Source: Candidatus Zixiibacteriota bacterium
GTDB taxonomy: Bacteria > Zixibacteria > MSB-5A5 > GN15 > PGXB01
Reading direction: 5' to 3'
DNA: 39,975 bases
NCBI GenBank assembly: GCA_900498245.1
Contig: LS998015.1
Location: 2,805,506-2,845,480, forward strand
Shown: positions 14,712 through 23,142 of the stretch, piece by piece
Position numbering within the stretch: the first letter of the stretch is position 1
How the letters are laid out: every line of letters starts with the position of its first letter
Program-made: the position numbers and the translations under genes
The notes under the pieces: model-generated
Databases searched by the model: none
Told to the model about the DNA's origin: nothing
Seen by the model: the letters and a program-made list of their open reading frames with translations, nothing else

Positions 14712-15466
14712 ATGATATTCCCTTCTATGGAAATTATTTTGTTGTATTTTTCAGTGAGATATTCAGCCAGGGTCATCCGGCCGGCTTTATCAAAATCGAA
14801 CATTTTCAAAGGCAGATTACGAATTAGATTCCTGGGGAGCTTTTCGGCGCAACTTTCTCTGATAATGAATTCGACGCCGACCTGATTATGAGTGTTCTCG
14901 GGATGCTGGCGATGCCGAATTCGGCCCACGAGCAGGGTCGGCAATTCGATTTCATTCAAACCGAGATGCAAAGCCATATAACCTTCGGAACCAATAAAGG
15001 TCGGAATTCTGACCAGCATGCCGCCGCCGCCGATATTGACCGTCGAGGTTTCCAGCCATTTCAATTTATTGAGCCGGACATGTCCGATATTGGTCTCATC
15101 GAAAAATGTCAGACGGACATCGTGCTCCATTCTGAGGCGCAGGAATTGCCGCTGCAGTTCAGGACAGACTTCGCCGGCAATCGGGATCTGAAGACGCCCG
15201 ATTCGGGGAATCAGCAACACGGACTGAAATTTGACCGGTTCCCCCTTATAGTCAAAAAGAACTTCAATCTTCTGACCGGCGACCAATTGATCAATTCGTC
15301 CACAGGAGCCGGAACGGTCGATGACAAGATAATTATCGGTCAGGGCCATCACTCTTGTCGCCAGAAGATGCGAAGGAAATTGTTCCGTACGGAGATGAAT
15401 TTCCCGTCCCACGAGGCGGGAGTAATCGATGTGCACACTGCTGATAACAATATTTTCGGCGTCCAT
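14708..15466 (-). CDS. YcgR-like protein with a variant PilZ domain
   Basis: The protein has 252 aa: an N-terminal beta-rich domain (about 5-100) like the flagellar-brake region of YcgR, then a PilZ domain. The RxxxR motif is intact (R106-Q-F-L-R110), but the second motif reads N144-I-G-G-G-G149, with Gly where Ser is usual, so c-di-GMP binding may be weaker or lost. The C-terminal FDKAGRMTLAEYLTEKYNKI resembles the tails of the two neighbouring PilZ proteins. Start and stop are shared with the preceding gene (TAATG). Confidence 0.83.
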   Translation of the reverse strand: MDAENIVISSVHIDYSRLVGREIHLRTEQFPSHLLATRVMALTDNYLVIDRSGSCGRIDQLVAGQKIEVLFDYKGEPVKFQSVLLIPRIGRLQIPIAGEVCPELQRQFLRLRMEHDVRLTFFDETNIGHVRLNKLKWLETSTVNIGGGGMLVRIPTFIGSEGYMALHLGLNEIELPTLLVGRIRHRQHPENTHNQVGVEFIIRESCAEKLPRNLIRNLPLKMFDFDKAGRMTLAEYLTEKYNKIISIEGNII

Positions 15467-16215
15467 TAGATCAGGCCTTTCTGACGTTCCTTGATTTGAC
15501 GCTCGAAAATGTATTTCACTATTTTGTTCTGAACGTTATGGTCGAAGGCTTTTATCTGGCTCGGGAGGAGCGCGATTTCGTTCTGAGTGAAATGTTTCGG
15601 CAGACTCCGGTCGAGAATAAATTCAATTCCGGCGAAGCGATCTTCGTCGATACGCACAATCCGGCAACAGATTGCCGCCACCAGGCGCGGGATACCGAGA
15701 CTTTCATATTGCGAAATCTTCAGCAGAAGGAGTTCGCCTTTGGAAAGGTTATCGCCGGCTTTCATGAGAAGGCCCCCGGCCGATACATTAGCCGTATAGG
15801 AATCCTGCCAGGCGAGGCCGCTCAAGCCGCTTTCGATCGACACATTTTTAAGGGGAGCAAATTTCAGATCGAGCCGCAGGTCCAGCCGAACGAACTGCCG
15901 TCTCTGAACGCGTTCCACTCCGCCGATATTCTGCAGTTGAATAAATCTGTCATCCTGTCCCGGGCGCATCCGCAATTGTGCGGAAAAGCGATAAAGGGCA
16001 TCGGGACGCATGAAATGCACATAGACCGCCGAATTGGCCGTCAGGAGTTTGTTGCCGCCGATAAAATCCGGTTTCGTTATCAGGACACCGTCTTTAGTGA
16101 CATCTTCAATGCGCGAGACATAGATACCTCTCTCCATTCCATCACCGACAATTACCTCAATCCTCTCCCATGGTTTGAGATGAAAAATGTCATTTGTCTG
16201 TTTAGTGCCCAACAT
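15466..16215 (-). CDS. YcgR-like flagellar brake protein, PilZ domain
   Basis: The protein has 249 aa. The N-terminal YcgR-type domain (about 15-100: GIYVSRIEDVTKDGVLIT, VYVHFMRPDALYRF) is followed by a PilZ domain with R106-Q-F-V-R110 and N143-V-S145-A-G-G148, both consensus. In YcgR-type proteins, c-di-GMP binding reorients the two domains and slows or biases the flagellar motor. It is the first of three PilZ genes in a row, all tightly linked to the flagellar genes upstream. Confidence 0.87.
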   Translation of the reverse strand: MLGTKQTNDIFHLKPWERIEVIVGDGMERGIYVSRIEDVTKDGVLITKPDFIGGNKLLTANSAVYVHFMRPDALYRFSAQLRMRPGQDDRFIQLQNIGGVERVQRRQFVRLDLRLDLKFAPLKNVSIESGLSGLAWQDSYTANVSAGGLLMKAGDNLSKGELLLLKISQYESLGIPRLVAAICCRIVRIDEDRFAGIEFILDRSLPKHFTQNEIALLPSQIKAFDHNVQNKIVKYIFERQIKERQKGLI

Positions 16216-16223
16216 ATCGTTCT

Positions 16224-17408
16224 CTAGGACGTCTTGGCCGCAGCCAGATTGCTCCGCCCCTGTTCTATAGCCAATTCCAGAATTTTCCGGGCCATGGCGG
16301 TCCGGCTCTGATCACCTTTATGTTTATAGATAAATTCCTGCCCGTTCCTGATGGTGGTATTGAAGTACTCCCGGGCCAGATCGAAATTGCCAACGCGTCG
16401 GGAGAGTTCCGCAATCAGGTACGAGGCCTGGATTTGCTGATTGCCTTCCCCGATATCCCGTCCGTCTTCATAGGCTCGCTTGTAGTATTTGACGGCCAGT
16501 TCCAGGGCCTCCTTTTCGTTCCGCGGAATGCCGCTCCATTTTTCGGCCAGCCGCGTCAGAAAATCGTGAAAAGAGGGATACTCGTGAAAACCGAGCGGGG
16601 TTTCCCCGTCGAGCGAGCCGACGGCGAGGCGTTTGTGTTCTGTAAAGATGTCCTGCACGGCGTCGAGTTTGGAATCGGCCAGGGTCAGCAGTTCCCGGAG
16701 GGAATTCAATTCCGCCTCATACTTGTCTCGGATCGGATACAAGGATGATTTCAACTCGGCCGATATTTTCTCATCCTCGAATTGGGCTCCGGCGCCTTTT
16801 TCAAAATCGAAAGTTTTCTCCCGGAAATTCACCAGTGACTGGCGCAAAATCTCAAGGATATCGCCCATTTCGGTAAGGTGCCCCTTGAGGGCCTGCTGAT
16901 TAGTATTCTCCCCCGAATTCATTTCCCGGAAAATCCAAGCAATCCGCAGATAGAAGCGCCCCAGATCGAGATCGACCTGTTTGTCGTTCAGTGTCTCATC
17001 GACGATGGCGAGAATAATTTTCAAAATGGCGGTCTCGTTCGGATAGCGGTGCGGGGCGAGACGCTCACCGATTATCTTTAGAATTGAGTCGGGCTGAGCC
17101 AAGAGGTCGAGATGCTTTTCTTTGACGGTTTTCAGGCGGTACGTCTTGAAGTATTGATCCTCTTTCCATTCCTTAAAACTGTTGGTGAATTCCCTGGTAT
17201 AGTGGCAGCCGGTGCAGGCGGCAGTAAAGAACAGAAGCGGATTGTAGGCCTGATACCGCGGGTTGCGCCACTTTCGTCCGGTCGGGCAAAAATCGGTATC
17301 CCGATCGGATTCGGTATAGGCCCCCATTTTGAGTGTCTCAAATTCGTTAATGGTTTTGCAGATGGGACACTCGACTTTAGTCAGAAAAACGGGTGTTTCC
17401 GTTGCCAT
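16224..17408 (-). CDS. DUF2225 family zinc-ribbon and TPR-like protein
   Basis: The protein has 394 aa. The N-terminus holds C14-P-I-C17, C41-P and C65-T-G-C68, a pattern expected for a bound zinc and typical of DUF2225. The remainder is helical: a central region (about 85-250) and a C-terminal tetratricopeptide-like part (LAVKYYKRAYEDG, SYLIAELSRRVGNFDLAREY and a third helix pair). DUF2225 proteins have no established biochemical role that I know of; several sit near flagellar or envelope genes. The start shares its first base with the stop of the upstream gene. Confidence 0.82.
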   Translation of the reverse strand: MATETPVFLTKVECPICKTINEFETLKMGAYTESDRDTDFCPTGRKWRNPRYQAYNPLLFFTAACTGCHYTREFTNSFKEWKEDQYFKTYRLKTVKEKHLDLLAQPDSILKIIGERLAPHRYPNETAILKIILAIVDETLNDKQVDLDLGRFYLRIAWIFREMNSGENTNQQALKGHLTEMGDILEILRQSLVNFREKTFDFEKGAGAQFEDEKISAELKSSLYPIRDKYEAELNSLRELLTLADSKLDAVQDIFTEHKRLAVGSLDGETPLGFHEYPSFHDFLTRLAEKWSGIPRNEKEALELAVKYYKRAYEDGRDIGEGNQQIQASYLIAELSRRVGNFDLAREYFNTTIRNGQEFIYKHKGDQSRTAMARKILELAIEQGRSNLAAAKTS

Positions 17409-17842
17409 TATCTGTTCCTCGCTATTCCCTGAAGATTCATATTTTGTTTAAGAAAGGAGAGCTCCCCGTCGGTCACTTTCAGCACTTTCCGAATTTCCGA
17501 ATTCGATTTCCGTGCCGACAGCATTTCCTTGGCCAGACGAATGATTTCCTGACGATCCCTGGTCCTGTTGTCGACCGGGGCGGCATCAGCGGCACGTCGG
17601 CCGCGGCGAGGCCGGGAGGAATTCTCTCTCAAACTTATAAATTCGATATTTGTATCGGTGTCTTTGTTGGAAGGCGCGACGGGGATATTTGACGCGCCCG
17701 CAAGAGCGGTTCCGGAGTCGCCGATCCTGGAGGTGCGGCGCTCTGTCCAGAGCGAATAGACGACGGCGGTCAGCAGCCCGGCCGTCAGAAATCCGGCGAA
17801 ATTCAATCCTATCTGAATTAATTGATCCGATGAAAATCCCAT
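17408..17842 (-). CDS. Small membrane-anchored protein in the SwrB position
   Basis: The protein has 144 aa. One N-terminal membrane helix (about 11-31) is followed by a disordered basic linker (about 35-95, with RPRRGRRAAD) and a C-terminal helix-turn-helix-like segment: EIIRLAKEMLSARKSNSEIR then KVTDGELSFLKQ. Bacillus carries swrB, which has the same layout, just after the sigma-D gene, and related DUF2802/DUF6115-type proteins occur near flagellar genes elsewhere. I infer a role in flagellar basal-body maturation from layout and position only. Confidence 0.6.
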   Translation of the reverse strand: MGFSSDQLIQIGLNFAGFLTAGLLTAVVYSLWTERRTSRIGDSGTALAGASNIPVAPSNKDTDTNIEFISLRENSSRPRRGRRAADAAPVDNRTRDRQEIIRLAKEMLSARKSNSEIRKVLKVTDGELSFLKQNMNLQGIARNR

Positions 17843-17860
17843 TTTATGTTTATCCTTTCC

Positions 17861-18172
17861 TCAGGCAGTTAAATCAAGATGCTCCTGCGGAGGTGATGGA
17901 TCCTCCTCTTTCTCATCCGCGCCTGATTCTTCCTCTTTCTCTTTATCTTTTTCCTTATCTTTCTCTTCCTGATTTTGTTTATCTTTGCTGATAATCACTA
18001 AGTCGCTTTTTTCTGTTTCGTGCGTCCGTTCGGCCTCGACGTTGATTTTTTCTTTCAAGGCCGCGGCAAATTGCCGCTGTTCCATTTCGGAATGGGCCTT
18101 CTGCATTTGATTCAGTTTTCCTGTCACCTCCGCCTTGGAGAGGGCATCGGAAAGCTCCACCGGCCGAATCAT
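17861..18172 (-). CDS. Small charged protein downstream of fliA
   Basis: The protein has 103 aa. The N-terminal half (MIRPVELSDALSKAEV then a helix with QMQKAHSEMEQRQFAAALKE) looks folded and alpha-helical. The C-terminal half is a low-complexity Lys/Glu tract (KDKEKDKEKEEE) ending in an acidic tail. No family is named. It lies 14 bases after fliA and 18 bases before the SwrB-like gene, so it is almost surely expressed with the flagellar genes. Confidence 0.65.
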   Translation of the reverse strand: MIRPVELSDALSKAEVTGKLNQMQKAHSEMEQRQFAAALKEKINVEAERTHETEKSDLVIISKDKQNQEEKDKEKDKEKEEESGADEKEEDPSPPQEHLDLTA

Positions 18173-18186
18173 GACGCTAATCCTTT

Positions 18187-19068
18187 TTAACCGCTCAAAG
18201 CGAATCTCTCACGAATCATTCCCCGCAATTTCAGAACCGCTTTGGTGTGTATCTGGGACACGCGTGACTCCGAAATCGACATCACTTCCCCGATTTCCTT
18301 GAGCGTCAGTTCCTCAAAATAGTACAGGGCGATAACCAGTTTTTCCTGTTCGGTCAGACGGTCAATGGCCGTCACCAGAAACGCCCGGAGTTCATCTTTT
18401 TCCAGTTCACCAAGAGCCGTGGCCCGATGTTCATCGCGCACCGTTTCAATACGCGGCACCTGATGGTTATCGTCTTCGCGATAAATGGTCTCGTCAAGTG
18501 ATAGGAGGGATGAACCGGTCACGTCGCCGATGGCGAGCATCAGCTCCTCCACGGTACACCCCAGTTTTTCGGCCAATTCGGAGTCGGTCGGCGGGCGGCC
18601 GTAATCATTCTCCAGCGACAAAAGGGCCCGTTCGATTTCCCGCGATCGCGCCCGGGTTGACCGGGGGACCCAGTCCAGCGCACGCAACTCATCAAGAATG
18701 GCGCCGCGGATCCGGGGAACGGCGTACGTTTCAAATTTGACACCGCGCCCGGGATCGAAATTGCGGAAAGCTTCCACCAGACCGATGACACCGGTATTGA
18801 TCAAATCGGATAATTCCACGGAACGGGGAAAGCCGATAGCCATTCGGCCGGCGACGTTGCGGACCAGCGGCAGATACCGTCGGAGCAAACGCGCCCGCAC
18901 CATAGGATTGCCGTCCCGTTGATAACGGATCCAATCGACGGTCAATTCCGTGACTTTCCTCTCGGCTTTGACTTCCTCTTCGGGAGCCTTATAGACTGAA
19001 ATCCGACGGGCTCTTTCCGCTTTCGCTTCGACCCGTTTAACTTTTGGTTTTCGCGTCGTAGTAATCAT
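18187..19068 (-). CDS. fliA: Flagellar sigma factor sigma-28
   Basis: The protein has 293 aa. Region 2 (about 60-132) contains DLINTGVIGLVEAFRNFDP, FETYAVPRIRGAILDELR and ALDWVPRS, hallmarks of the FliA/WhiG/SigD group; region 3 is about 142-218; region 4 (about 225-285) includes LTLKEIGEVMSISESRVSQI. A basic N-terminal extension of about 40 residues makes it longer than E. coli FliA (239 aa). It directs late flagellar genes. It follows flhG by seven bases with GAGGAA near the upstream stop. No anti-sigma factor FlgM is in this window. Confidence 0.95.
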   Translation of the reverse strand: MITTTRKPKVKRVEAKAERARRISVYKAPEEEVKAERKVTELTVDWIRYQRDGNPMVRARLLRRYLPLVRNVAGRMAIGFPRSVELSDLINTGVIGLVEAFRNFDPGRGVKFETYAVPRIRGAILDELRALDWVPRSTRARSREIERALLSLENDYGRPPTDSELAEKLGCTVEELMLAIGDVTGSSLLSLDETIYREDDNHQVPRIETVRDEHRATALGELEKDELRAFLVTAIDRLTEQEKLVIALYYFEELTLKEIGEVMSISESRVSQIHTKAVLKLRGMIRERFALSG

Positions 19069-19075
19069 AAAAGCG

Positions 19076-19951
19076 CTATTCCTCTTTTATATCGGCTAAA
19101 ACCTTGGGTGTATTTATCTTCGTGACCTGGTTTGTTTCATCCGGCCAGTCGCGGCCGGTCTTCTCTTTCCAGAGACGGTTCCGTAAATACAAAAACCGTT
19201 CCGTTTGGGGACCTTTCGGGTCGATTTCAAAAATTGATTTTTGCGCCGCGACCGCCTCGATAACCATTTTGTCTTCAAGGAGATAACCGGCCTCAAAAGG
19301 AACCTGACCGAGGAAGGTTTCAGATAAAGCGGCAATCTTTTGATAGATAAAAGCCGCTTCACTGTAGTTTTGAACACGATTGATCAAAAGATGAACAGAG
19401 ATCTTTCTATTCGAATTAATGAGATACTTGAATAATCCATAGGCATCGGCAAGCGAAGTTAATTCGGGATTAAGAACGATGAAGTTCATATCCGAGGCGC
19501 CGGCGGCGAGGGATATCAGATTAACCAGGCCCGACGGCGTGTCAATAATGATGAAGTCATAGGCCGCGAACAGTTCCCTTATGTCCGAGAGGAAACGCGC
19601 AAATTGCGTTTCATCGAAGGCGCTATCATTGACGCCAACCGACGGAGAGGCGATAAATGAAAGATTCGGTTGCACGGTAATAGTTGCGCGGACCGCCGCT
19701 TGATTTCCGGCGATAATATCGGAGAAGGAATACTCCGGAATAAAATTCCCCAATATATGCTGATTTCCAAAATACCAATCGGCATCGATAACCAAGCACT
19801 TCGCCCCAGATCGGGCGATCGCTACGGCCAGATTGTACGCCGAAACCGATTTGCCCACGCCGCCTTTACCGGACAGGAATGAAACCACCAGGGGTTTTCT
19901 GACATCGCCGGAGGAGCGACCCGTAATTTCGGTCAAACGATTATTCAGCAT
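19076..19951 (-). CDS. flhG: FlhG/FleN MinD-like ATPase controlling flagellar number
   Basis: The protein has 291 aa. Deviant Walker A S27-GKGGVGK-S35, followed by D56-A-D58 and a Walker B-like IIIDTPSG (D137). FlhG normally stimulates FlhF and limits flagellar number through its ATP-dependent dimer. The N-terminal DQA..LR motif with which many FlhG proteins activate FlhF is not seen in the first 20 residues, which is notable because the FlhF GTPase here is also degenerate. The C-terminus has an added tail of about 25 residues. The start overlaps flhF by 11 bases. Confidence 0.92.
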   Translation of the reverse strand: MLNNRLTEITGRSSGDVRKPLVVSFLSGKGGVGKSVSAYNLAVAIARSGAKCLVIDADWYFGNQHILGNFIPEYSFSDIIAGNQAAVRATITVQPNLSFIASPSVGVNDSAFDETQFARFLSDIRELFAAYDFIIIDTPSGLVNLISLAAGASDMNFIVLNPELTSLADAYGLFKYLINSNRKISVHLLINRVQNYSEAAFIYQKIAALSETFLGQVPFEAGYLLEDKMVIEAVAAQKSIFEIDPKGPQTERFLYLRNRLWKEKTGRDWPDETNQVTKINTPKVLADIKEE

Positions 19952-21074
19952 GGCTCTCTCCTTCTATTCTGAGAATGCGGCGGGCCAGGAATTCGCTTTT
20001 CGGTTTTTCCAGACGACCATTTCCCCCGGATGAAGAACTTATAAAAGCCAGAGGAATTTCAAGATATTCGGCCATGGTGAGCATTCCTCCCCACCTTTTG
20101 GTTTCATCGCAATGACCGGCGATCAGGTAGTGGGGGCGCAACGATTCGAAATGAATCATGCTGTCGATTAAATCTCTCGATCTCGTGCAGGCCGAATAGA
20201 CCAGAAAGACGATATCCGGTTTCAATTGCATCAACCGTCGGGCCAGTGCGGATACTTGGGCGCCGTCACACGAAAGAGATGGAGTATCTATCAGCATAAT
20301 AGAATCGGCCGATCCCTTTTTTCTCAGGCTGAGGGAATTGGCCAGCGGAACATTGAGCATCTCGGCATAACTTCCAATCTCCTCAAAAGCGGCGACCTTG
20401 AGATTATCAAGCGAGACCAAAGTTACTTTCTTCTTTTCCTCGACCGTCAGACGGGCCGCCAATTTTGCCAGAGCCGAGGTCTTTCCGGCGCCGCTCGGCC
20501 CGACGAAAGCCACTTTCATTCCCGGCTCTATGGTGAAGTCCGGAGCGAGGGCGTTGGCGATTTTTTCGCGCAGGATTTCCAACGCAACCTGTTCGATACT
20601 TTCCTCTGCGGCCACTCTTTCTTCGATGGATTTGGTCAAATGGCGCGCCACTTCAAGCGGGACATCGGCATCAAGCAGGTTCAGATATAGGGGGGTAATG
20701 AAGCCGGAAAAATCGGCACTCGATTCTGTCGAATACTGGGCGTTTAAGATCAAATCGAGTTTCTTTTCAAGTTTAGCCGCGAAATTCTGAACCTTCTTGG
20801 GGATTTGGCCTGCCGGTTTCGCGGCCGGGATATCCGCATTTTGCATGACCGGAATCGGCTCAGGTATTATCGATTTGACCGCCGCGTTTGGCCCCTTGGG
20901 GACGACCGCTTTTTCGTCGACGCAAGCCGTCACCTCGACCCGATTGCCGGTGAGCGCCGTCTCGGCGGGAATGCAGGGGCGGGTTTTGAGAATAATGGCG
21001 CTTCCCCCCATTTCCTGTCGAATGACCTTCAGGGCGCCGGCCACCGTATCGGCTGTGAATGATTTAATTATCAT
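19941..21074 (-). CDS. flhF: FlhF, SRP-type GTPase with degenerate nucleotide-binding motifs
   Basis: The protein has 377 aa. An N-terminal FlhF domain (MIIKSFTADTVAGALKVIRQ) is followed by a disordered linker, a helical N domain (about 95-180) and an SRP-type G domain. The P-loop G192-PSGAGKTS is good, but the later motifs depart from the family: DTYR.AA.EQ is D223-NLKVAAFEE, DTAG is D263-TPS, and TK.DE is GHCDE at 320-324. FlhF normally marks the pole for flagellar assembly by forming a GTP dimer. The position between flhA and flhG confirms the identity; GTP hydrolysis may be altered. Confidence 0.92.
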   Translation of the reverse strand: MIIKSFTADTVAGALKVIRQEMGGSAIILKTRPCIPAETALTGNRVEVTACVDEKAVVPKGPNAAVKSIIPEPIPVMQNADIPAAKPAGQIPKKVQNFAAKLEKKLDLILNAQYSTESSADFSGFITPLYLNLLDADVPLEVARHLTKSIEERVAAEESIEQVALEILREKIANALAPDFTIEPGMKVAFVGPSGAGKTSALAKLAARLTVEEKKKVTLVSLDNLKVAAFEEIGSYAEMLNVPLANSLSLRKKGSADSIMLIDTPSLSCDGAQVSALARRLMQLKPDIVFLVYSACTRSRDLIDSMIHFESLRPHYLIAGHCDETKRWGGMLTMAEYLEIPLAFISSSSGGNGRLEKPKSEFLARRILRIEGESHAE

Positions 21075-23139
21075 TTCCCAATCTCACTGTTCCGGAGGAA
21101 ATGACCTCCACGTTACTGGAAATTTCATTGTATGACAGGACCACCAGCGAGGGATGCGCCGCTTCCGTCAGCCGTTTCAAGGCCAGCCGAATGTTGGGCG
21201 AACAGAGGCAGATGGGAGTATGCCCGGCCGCCGAAATATTTTCAATTTCTCTTCCGATTCCTTTCAGAAGGTGTTCCGTATCGGCCGGAGCAATGACCAG
21301 CATCAATCCCTGTTTGGTGTTCTGAACCGCATCCGACAGCATCTGTTCGATAGTCGGATCGATGGTGAATACATGGATACGGTTTTCCTTGTCTTTATGC
21401 ATATTCGTTATTTGCCGTTTCAGTGACATCCGCACATACTCGGCCAAAACATCGGTCTCCTTGGTGGCCGGATAGTAATCAGTGACGGTTTCCATAATGG
21501 TCACGAGATCGCGGATGGAGATTCTTTCGGATAGAAGCGCCTGAAGAACTTTCTGAACCGCCGAAAGCGGCACCACGGTCGGGACAACATCGTTCACCAG
21601 TGAGGGGTAATCTTCCTTGAGAGTTTCCATCAGGTGCGAGACATCCTGGCGGCTGAGCAGTTCCGAGGCGAAATTTTTAATTACTTCGGTTAAATGGGTA
21701 GCCAATACGGCCGAGGGAGCCACGGCGGTATAACCCCGGCTTTCGGCAATCTCTTTCAAATTGGGAATGACCCAAATGGCCGGTAAACCAAAAGCCGGCT
21801 CATGAGTCTGAAAGCCCTCAATTTCATCATTGGCATATCCCGGATTAATGGCCAGAATATGATCGAGCATCAATTCATAGGCGGCTACCGCAATACCCTT
21901 GACTTTAATGCGATATTGATTCGGCTTCAATTGGACATTATCGCGGATACGAACCGGCGGTACAATTATGCCCATCTCCTGGGCCAACTGGCGGCGAATG
22001 ACGGTAACACGATCGAGCAGATCGCCGCCCTGGTTGGTGTCCACCAGCGGGATTAAGCCGTAACCGATTTCCACTTCCAGGGAATCGACTTTCAGAAGAT
22101 CTTCGGTTCGTTCCGGAGGCGGGGCCGCTTCTTTGGAAGCCTTATGACGTTCTTCCTCAATCTGTTTTTTCCGGGCGCTTTCTCGGGTCAGGTATCCGAC
22201 TGTTCCGACAGCGGCGCCGAGGAGGAGAAAAGGTATGGTCGGCATGCCCGGAACGATGCCGAAGACCGCCAACATTCCGGCGGCAATCATGACGGCACGG
22301 GGCTGTTTGGATAACTGCTTGGCAAGATCGGCGCCCATGTTCGAGGTCGAGGCGGCCCTGGTGACAATAATGCCGGCCGCAGTCGAAACAATCAGGGCGG
22401 GAATCTGGGTCACCAAACCATCGCCGACAGACAGGAGTGTATAGGTCCGCAGGGCCTCGGAAACCGATTTACCCTGCATGAGAATTCCAATTATAAAGCC
22501 GCCGACAACATTTATCATAGTGATTAATATCCCTGCGACGGCATCGCCACGGACAAATTTGGAGGCACCGTCCATAGCGCCGTAGAAGTCGGCCTCGCGG
22601 GCAATTTCCTCGCGGCGGCGGCGGGCTTCCTGATCATCTATGATGCCGGCGTTCAGATCGGCGTCGATGGCCATCTGCTTGCCCGGCATGGCATCGAGAG
22701 TGAAACGGGCGGCGACTTCCGAGATTCGTCCGGCGCCCTTGGTAATGACGACAAACTGTATGATGACGAGAATGATGAAGATAATAAAGCCAACCACATA
22801 ATTGCCCCGCACCACAAAATTCCCGAAAGAATTGATGACTTCACCGGCGTATCCGGAACTCAAAATAAGGCGGGTCGAGGCCACATTGAGGGACAAGCGC
22901 ATCAGTGTGACAATCAGAAGCATTCCCGGAAAAACCGATAATTCGAGCGGTCTGGTGATATAGAGGGTTGTCAGAAGAATCACCAGCGAGAAGGTGATAT
23001 TGAAGGCCAGAGCAAAATCGAGGAATCCGGCTGGTACCGGTATTATCAAAACCCCAATAATGGCCACAACAAAGACGGCCAGAACGATATCGGAACGCTT
23101 TGTCAGATTGGTCAAAAAGGAATCGTTACCAAGAGCCAT
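21064..23139 (-). CDS. flhA: FlhA, flagellar export gate protein
   Basis: The protein has 691 aa, the usual length. The N-terminal half holds about eight membrane helices with the FHIPEP-family signature RFTLDAMPGKQMAIDADLNA at about 145-164. A large cytoplasmic domain follows from about 330 and forms the nonameric ring that docks chaperone-substrate complexes. Sequence match is good throughout. It overlaps flhF by 11 bases and begins three bases after flhB ends. Confidence 0.97.
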   Translation of the reverse strand: MALGNDSFLTNLTKRSDIVLAVFVVAIIGVLIIPVPAGFLDFALAFNITFSLVILLTTLYITRPLELSVFPGMLLIVTLMRLSLNVASTRLILSSGYAGEVINSFGNFVVRGNYVVGFIIFIILVIIQFVVITKGAGRISEVAARFTLDAMPGKQMAIDADLNAGIIDDQEARRRREEIAREADFYGAMDGASKFVRGDAVAGILITMINVVGGFIIGILMQGKSVSEALRTYTLLSVGDGLVTQIPALIVSTAAGIIVTRAASTSNMGADLAKQLSKQPRAVMIAAGMLAVFGIVPGMPTIPFLLLGAAVGTVGYLTRESARKKQIEEERHKASKEAAPPPERTEDLLKVDSLEVEIGYGLIPLVDTNQGGDLLDRVTVIRRQLAQEMGIIVPPVRIRDNVQLKPNQYRIKVKGIAVAAYELMLDHILAINPGYANDEIEGFQTHEPAFGLPAIWVIPNLKEIAESRGYTAVAPSAVLATHLTEVIKNFASELLSRQDVSHLMETLKEDYPSLVNDVVPTVVPLSAVQKVLQALLSERISIRDLVTIMETVTDYYPATKETDVLAEYVRMSLKRQITNMHKDKENRIHVFTIDPTIEQMLSDAVQNTKQGLMLVIAPADTEHLLKGIGREIENISAAGHTPICLCSPNIRLALKRLTEAAHPSLVVLSYNEISSNVEVISSGTVRLGNDN

Positions 23140-23142
23140 TTC

